In this document: positions 62,715-64,000 of the stretch, piece after piece | Layout: each line of letters begins with the position of its first letter | Position numbering within the stretch: position 1 is the stretch's first letter | Origin: Aeromicrobium tamlense | GTDB taxonomy: Bacteria; Actinomycetota; Actinomycetes; Propionibacteriales; Nocardioidaceae | Assembly (NCBI RefSeq): GCF_013408555.1 | Contig: NZ_JACBZN010000001.1 | Coordinates: 1,426,001 to 1,490,000, forward strand | Length of the DNA: 64,000 bases | Direction of reading: 5' to 3' | Notes under the pieces: generated by a model | Database searches by the model: none | What the model saw: only the letters and a program-made list of their open reading frames with translations | Told to the model about the DNA's origin: nothing | Position numbers and translations under genes: made by a program

Positions 62715-63917
62715 ATGACTTCGGGGAGCGTGGCTGACGTGTGCGACCTCGTGCGTCGCGCCCGCGCCGTGGCCGAGCACGAGGAGTGGGACTGGGTCGT
62801 CGCGCACCACGCGCGCCGGGTCGCCGAGATCGACCGCTCCGACGAGATCCCGCTGTCGAAGGACCTCGCCCGCCGCGAGGTCGTCCTCGAGATCGCCCAG
62901 GGCCTGCACGTCACCGAGCAGACGGTGTGGGCGATGGTCCACGAGGCCGCCACCCTCAAGGAGAGGGCCCCTCGCGTGTGGAGCTCCTTCCGCGTCGGCG
63001 ACATCGACGGGGTGCGAGTGTCCGCGATCGCCGACACCGCCGAGCGGCTCCGCACGCCGGAGGCGCTGGCGATGCTCGAGCAGACCGCACCCGAGTACGC
63101 CGCCACCCACACGATCACCGAGCTGCGCGCCTGGCTGCGCCGCCTCCGCGCCCGGCTCGAGCCCGAGCAGGTCGCCACCGAGACGGCGGAGGCGCTCCAG
63201 CAGCGCCGGGTCTCCATCACCCACCAGAGTGACGGCACCAGCTGGCTCAACGCCCTGCTGCCGACCGGCCTGGCCATCGCGATCGGCGAGCGGCTCCGCA
63301 AGGCCGCCCGGGCGGTCCCGTCGGTCGATCCCGAGACCGGCGCTCGCGACGCGCGCACGCGCGACCAGAAGCAGGCCGACCTCGTCGCCGACTGGCTCAC
63401 CTCGTGCACCGGCACCACCAGCGACATCCGCGCCGAGATCGCCATCAGCATCGCCGCCACCGACCTCATCGGCCTCACCGAGGGGCCGGGCCTCACCCAC
63501 GACGGCGAGCCCGTCGGCGCCGAGTGGGTCCGCGAGCTCGCGCAGTCCGAGCACACGATCCTGAGGCGCCTCGTCCTCGACCCCGTCGGCGAGGTGCTCG
63601 ACACCACGGTCCTCAGCTATCGACCACCCGAGTCCCTGCGCCGGGCACTGCGGTGGAGGGACGGAACCTGCCGGGTCGCCGGCTGCCGGGCACCGGTGTT
63701 CGAGACCGATCTCGACCATGCCGAGGCCTACGACAGTGGCGGAGCGACGTCCGCGTCGAACCTGCGATGCCTCTGCCGCCGTCACCACAACATGAAGAGT
63801 CACGGTCACCTCGCCGACCGCTACCTCGACGCGCCCGTCCGACGGATCGAGCGCTATCTGCCCTGCCCTCCGATCATCATCGAGACCGACATCGTCGACC
63901 CCCGTCGCGCCGCGTGA
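62715..63917 (+). CDS. DUF222 / HNH endonuclease signature protein (13E12 repeat family)
   Basis: 400 aa. The helical DUF222 domain (residues ~5-300) is followed by an HNH module: CRVAGCRAP, FETDLDHAEAYDSGG (Asp-His) and NLRCLCRRHHNMKSHG. These multicopy actinobacterial proteins are presumed DNA endonucleases of unclear role, sometimes linked to mobile elements. Intact version of the frameshifted copy at 1989-3135; both have the same leaderless promoter. The tail (PCPPIIIETDIVDPRRAA) is missing from the broken copy. Confidence 0.88.
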   Translation: MTSGSVADVCDLVRRARAVAEHEEWDWVVAHHARRVAEIDRSDEIPLSKDLARREVVLEIAQGLHVTEQTVWAMVHEAATLKERAPRVWSSFRVGDIDGVRVSAIADTAERLRTPEALAMLEQTAPEYAATHTITELRAWLRRLRARLEPEQVATETAEALQQRRVSITHQSDGTSWLNALLPTGLAIAIGERLRKAARAVPSVDPETGARDARTRDQKQADLVADWLTSCTGTTSDIRAEIAISIAATDLIGLTEGPGLTHDGEPVGAEWVRELAQSEHTILRRLVLDPVGEVLDTTVLSYRPPESLRRALRWRDGTCRVAGCRAPVFETDLDHAEAYDSGGATSASNLRCLCRRHHNMKSHGHLADRYLDAPVRRIERYLPCPPIIIETDIVDPRRAA

Positions 63918-63966
63918 CCCACGTCCGACGGCAGACTGGCGATGTCCGGTCTTCGGGAAAGGCGCC

Positions 63967-64000
63967 ATGGATGTCAGCACGTTCCACCTGGCGTTCCTGC
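63967..64000 (+). CDS. start of a gene cut by the window edge
   Basis: ATG followed by DVSTFHLAFL, then the window ends. AAAGGCGCC lies just before the start. The first residues would suit a VOC-family protein (compare MD-x-STFHLAF-x-V), but eleven codons are too few for an assignment. Confidence 0.35.
   Translation, partial: MDVSTFHLAFL

Overview
The window is about 70% G+C, densely packed with short or overlapping gene junctions, and chromosomal in character. Gene content (actinobacterial integration host factor mihF, a PriA lacking helicase motifs, fused ribBA, DUF222/HNH '13E12' proteins) and many TANNNT boxes six or seven bases before a start codon point to an actinobacterium. The housekeeping order resembles Nocardioidaceae (Nocardioides/Aeromicrobium type); that assignment is inference from memory, not a search result.

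Layout. 1-1.9 kb: the end of a VOC-family gene and small genes of unknown function. 2-3.1 kb: a frameshifted DUF222/HNH gene with an intact paralogue at 62.7-63.9 kb. 3.1-4.9 kb: citramalate synthase (cimA) behind an attenuator whose leader peptide contains Val-Ile-Ile-Ile. 4.9-13.2 kb (minus strand): aspA, pheST, a PAS histidine kinase, an rRNA methyltransferase and infC-rpmI-rplT, with infC starting at AUC. 13.4-16.1 kb: AIM24 protein, an ACT-GNAT fusion, SseB and a PH-like membrane protein. 16.1-29.3 kb (minus strand): hisEG, an FMN-riboswitch-controlled ribD-ribE-ribBA-ribH operon, rpe, rsmB, fmt, priA, metK, coaBC, rpoZ, gmk, mihF. 35.0-43.0 kb (minus strand): the pyrR-pyrB-pyrC-carA-carB-pyrF operon with a PyrR-type leader.

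Between mihF and pyrF, usually neighbours in actinobacteria as I recall, and on the opposite strand, lies the most interesting block (29.86-35.02 kb): an ECF-like sigma factor, a small protein with a possible anti-sigma role, a cytoplasmic subtilisin-like protease carrying six perfect PLTRGN repeats between its N-terminal region and catalytic domain, and a TPR-CHAT cysteine protease. Tight spacing indicates an operon. I infer a proteolytic signalling cascade in which the CHAT protease may act on the Arg-containing repeats of the S8 protease, with sigma-dependent transcription as input or output. It recalls CRISPR-associated TPR-CHAT/sigma systems but has no CRISPR genes here.

43-64 kb is more accessory: TrmO, a two-component system divergent from an ABC transporter, an Rrf2 regulator with a tandem operator facing an NmrA-like reductase, several alpha/beta hydrolases, an ECF sigma with a SnoaL-like tail, a secreted NlpC/P60 hydrolase behind a predicted c-di-AMP riboswitch, a quinone oxidoreductase, an SGNH esterase with a TetR regulator, a decayed YdeI-like gene and an HxlR regulator. 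No tRNA, rRNA, CRISPR array, insertion sequence or integrase gene was seen.
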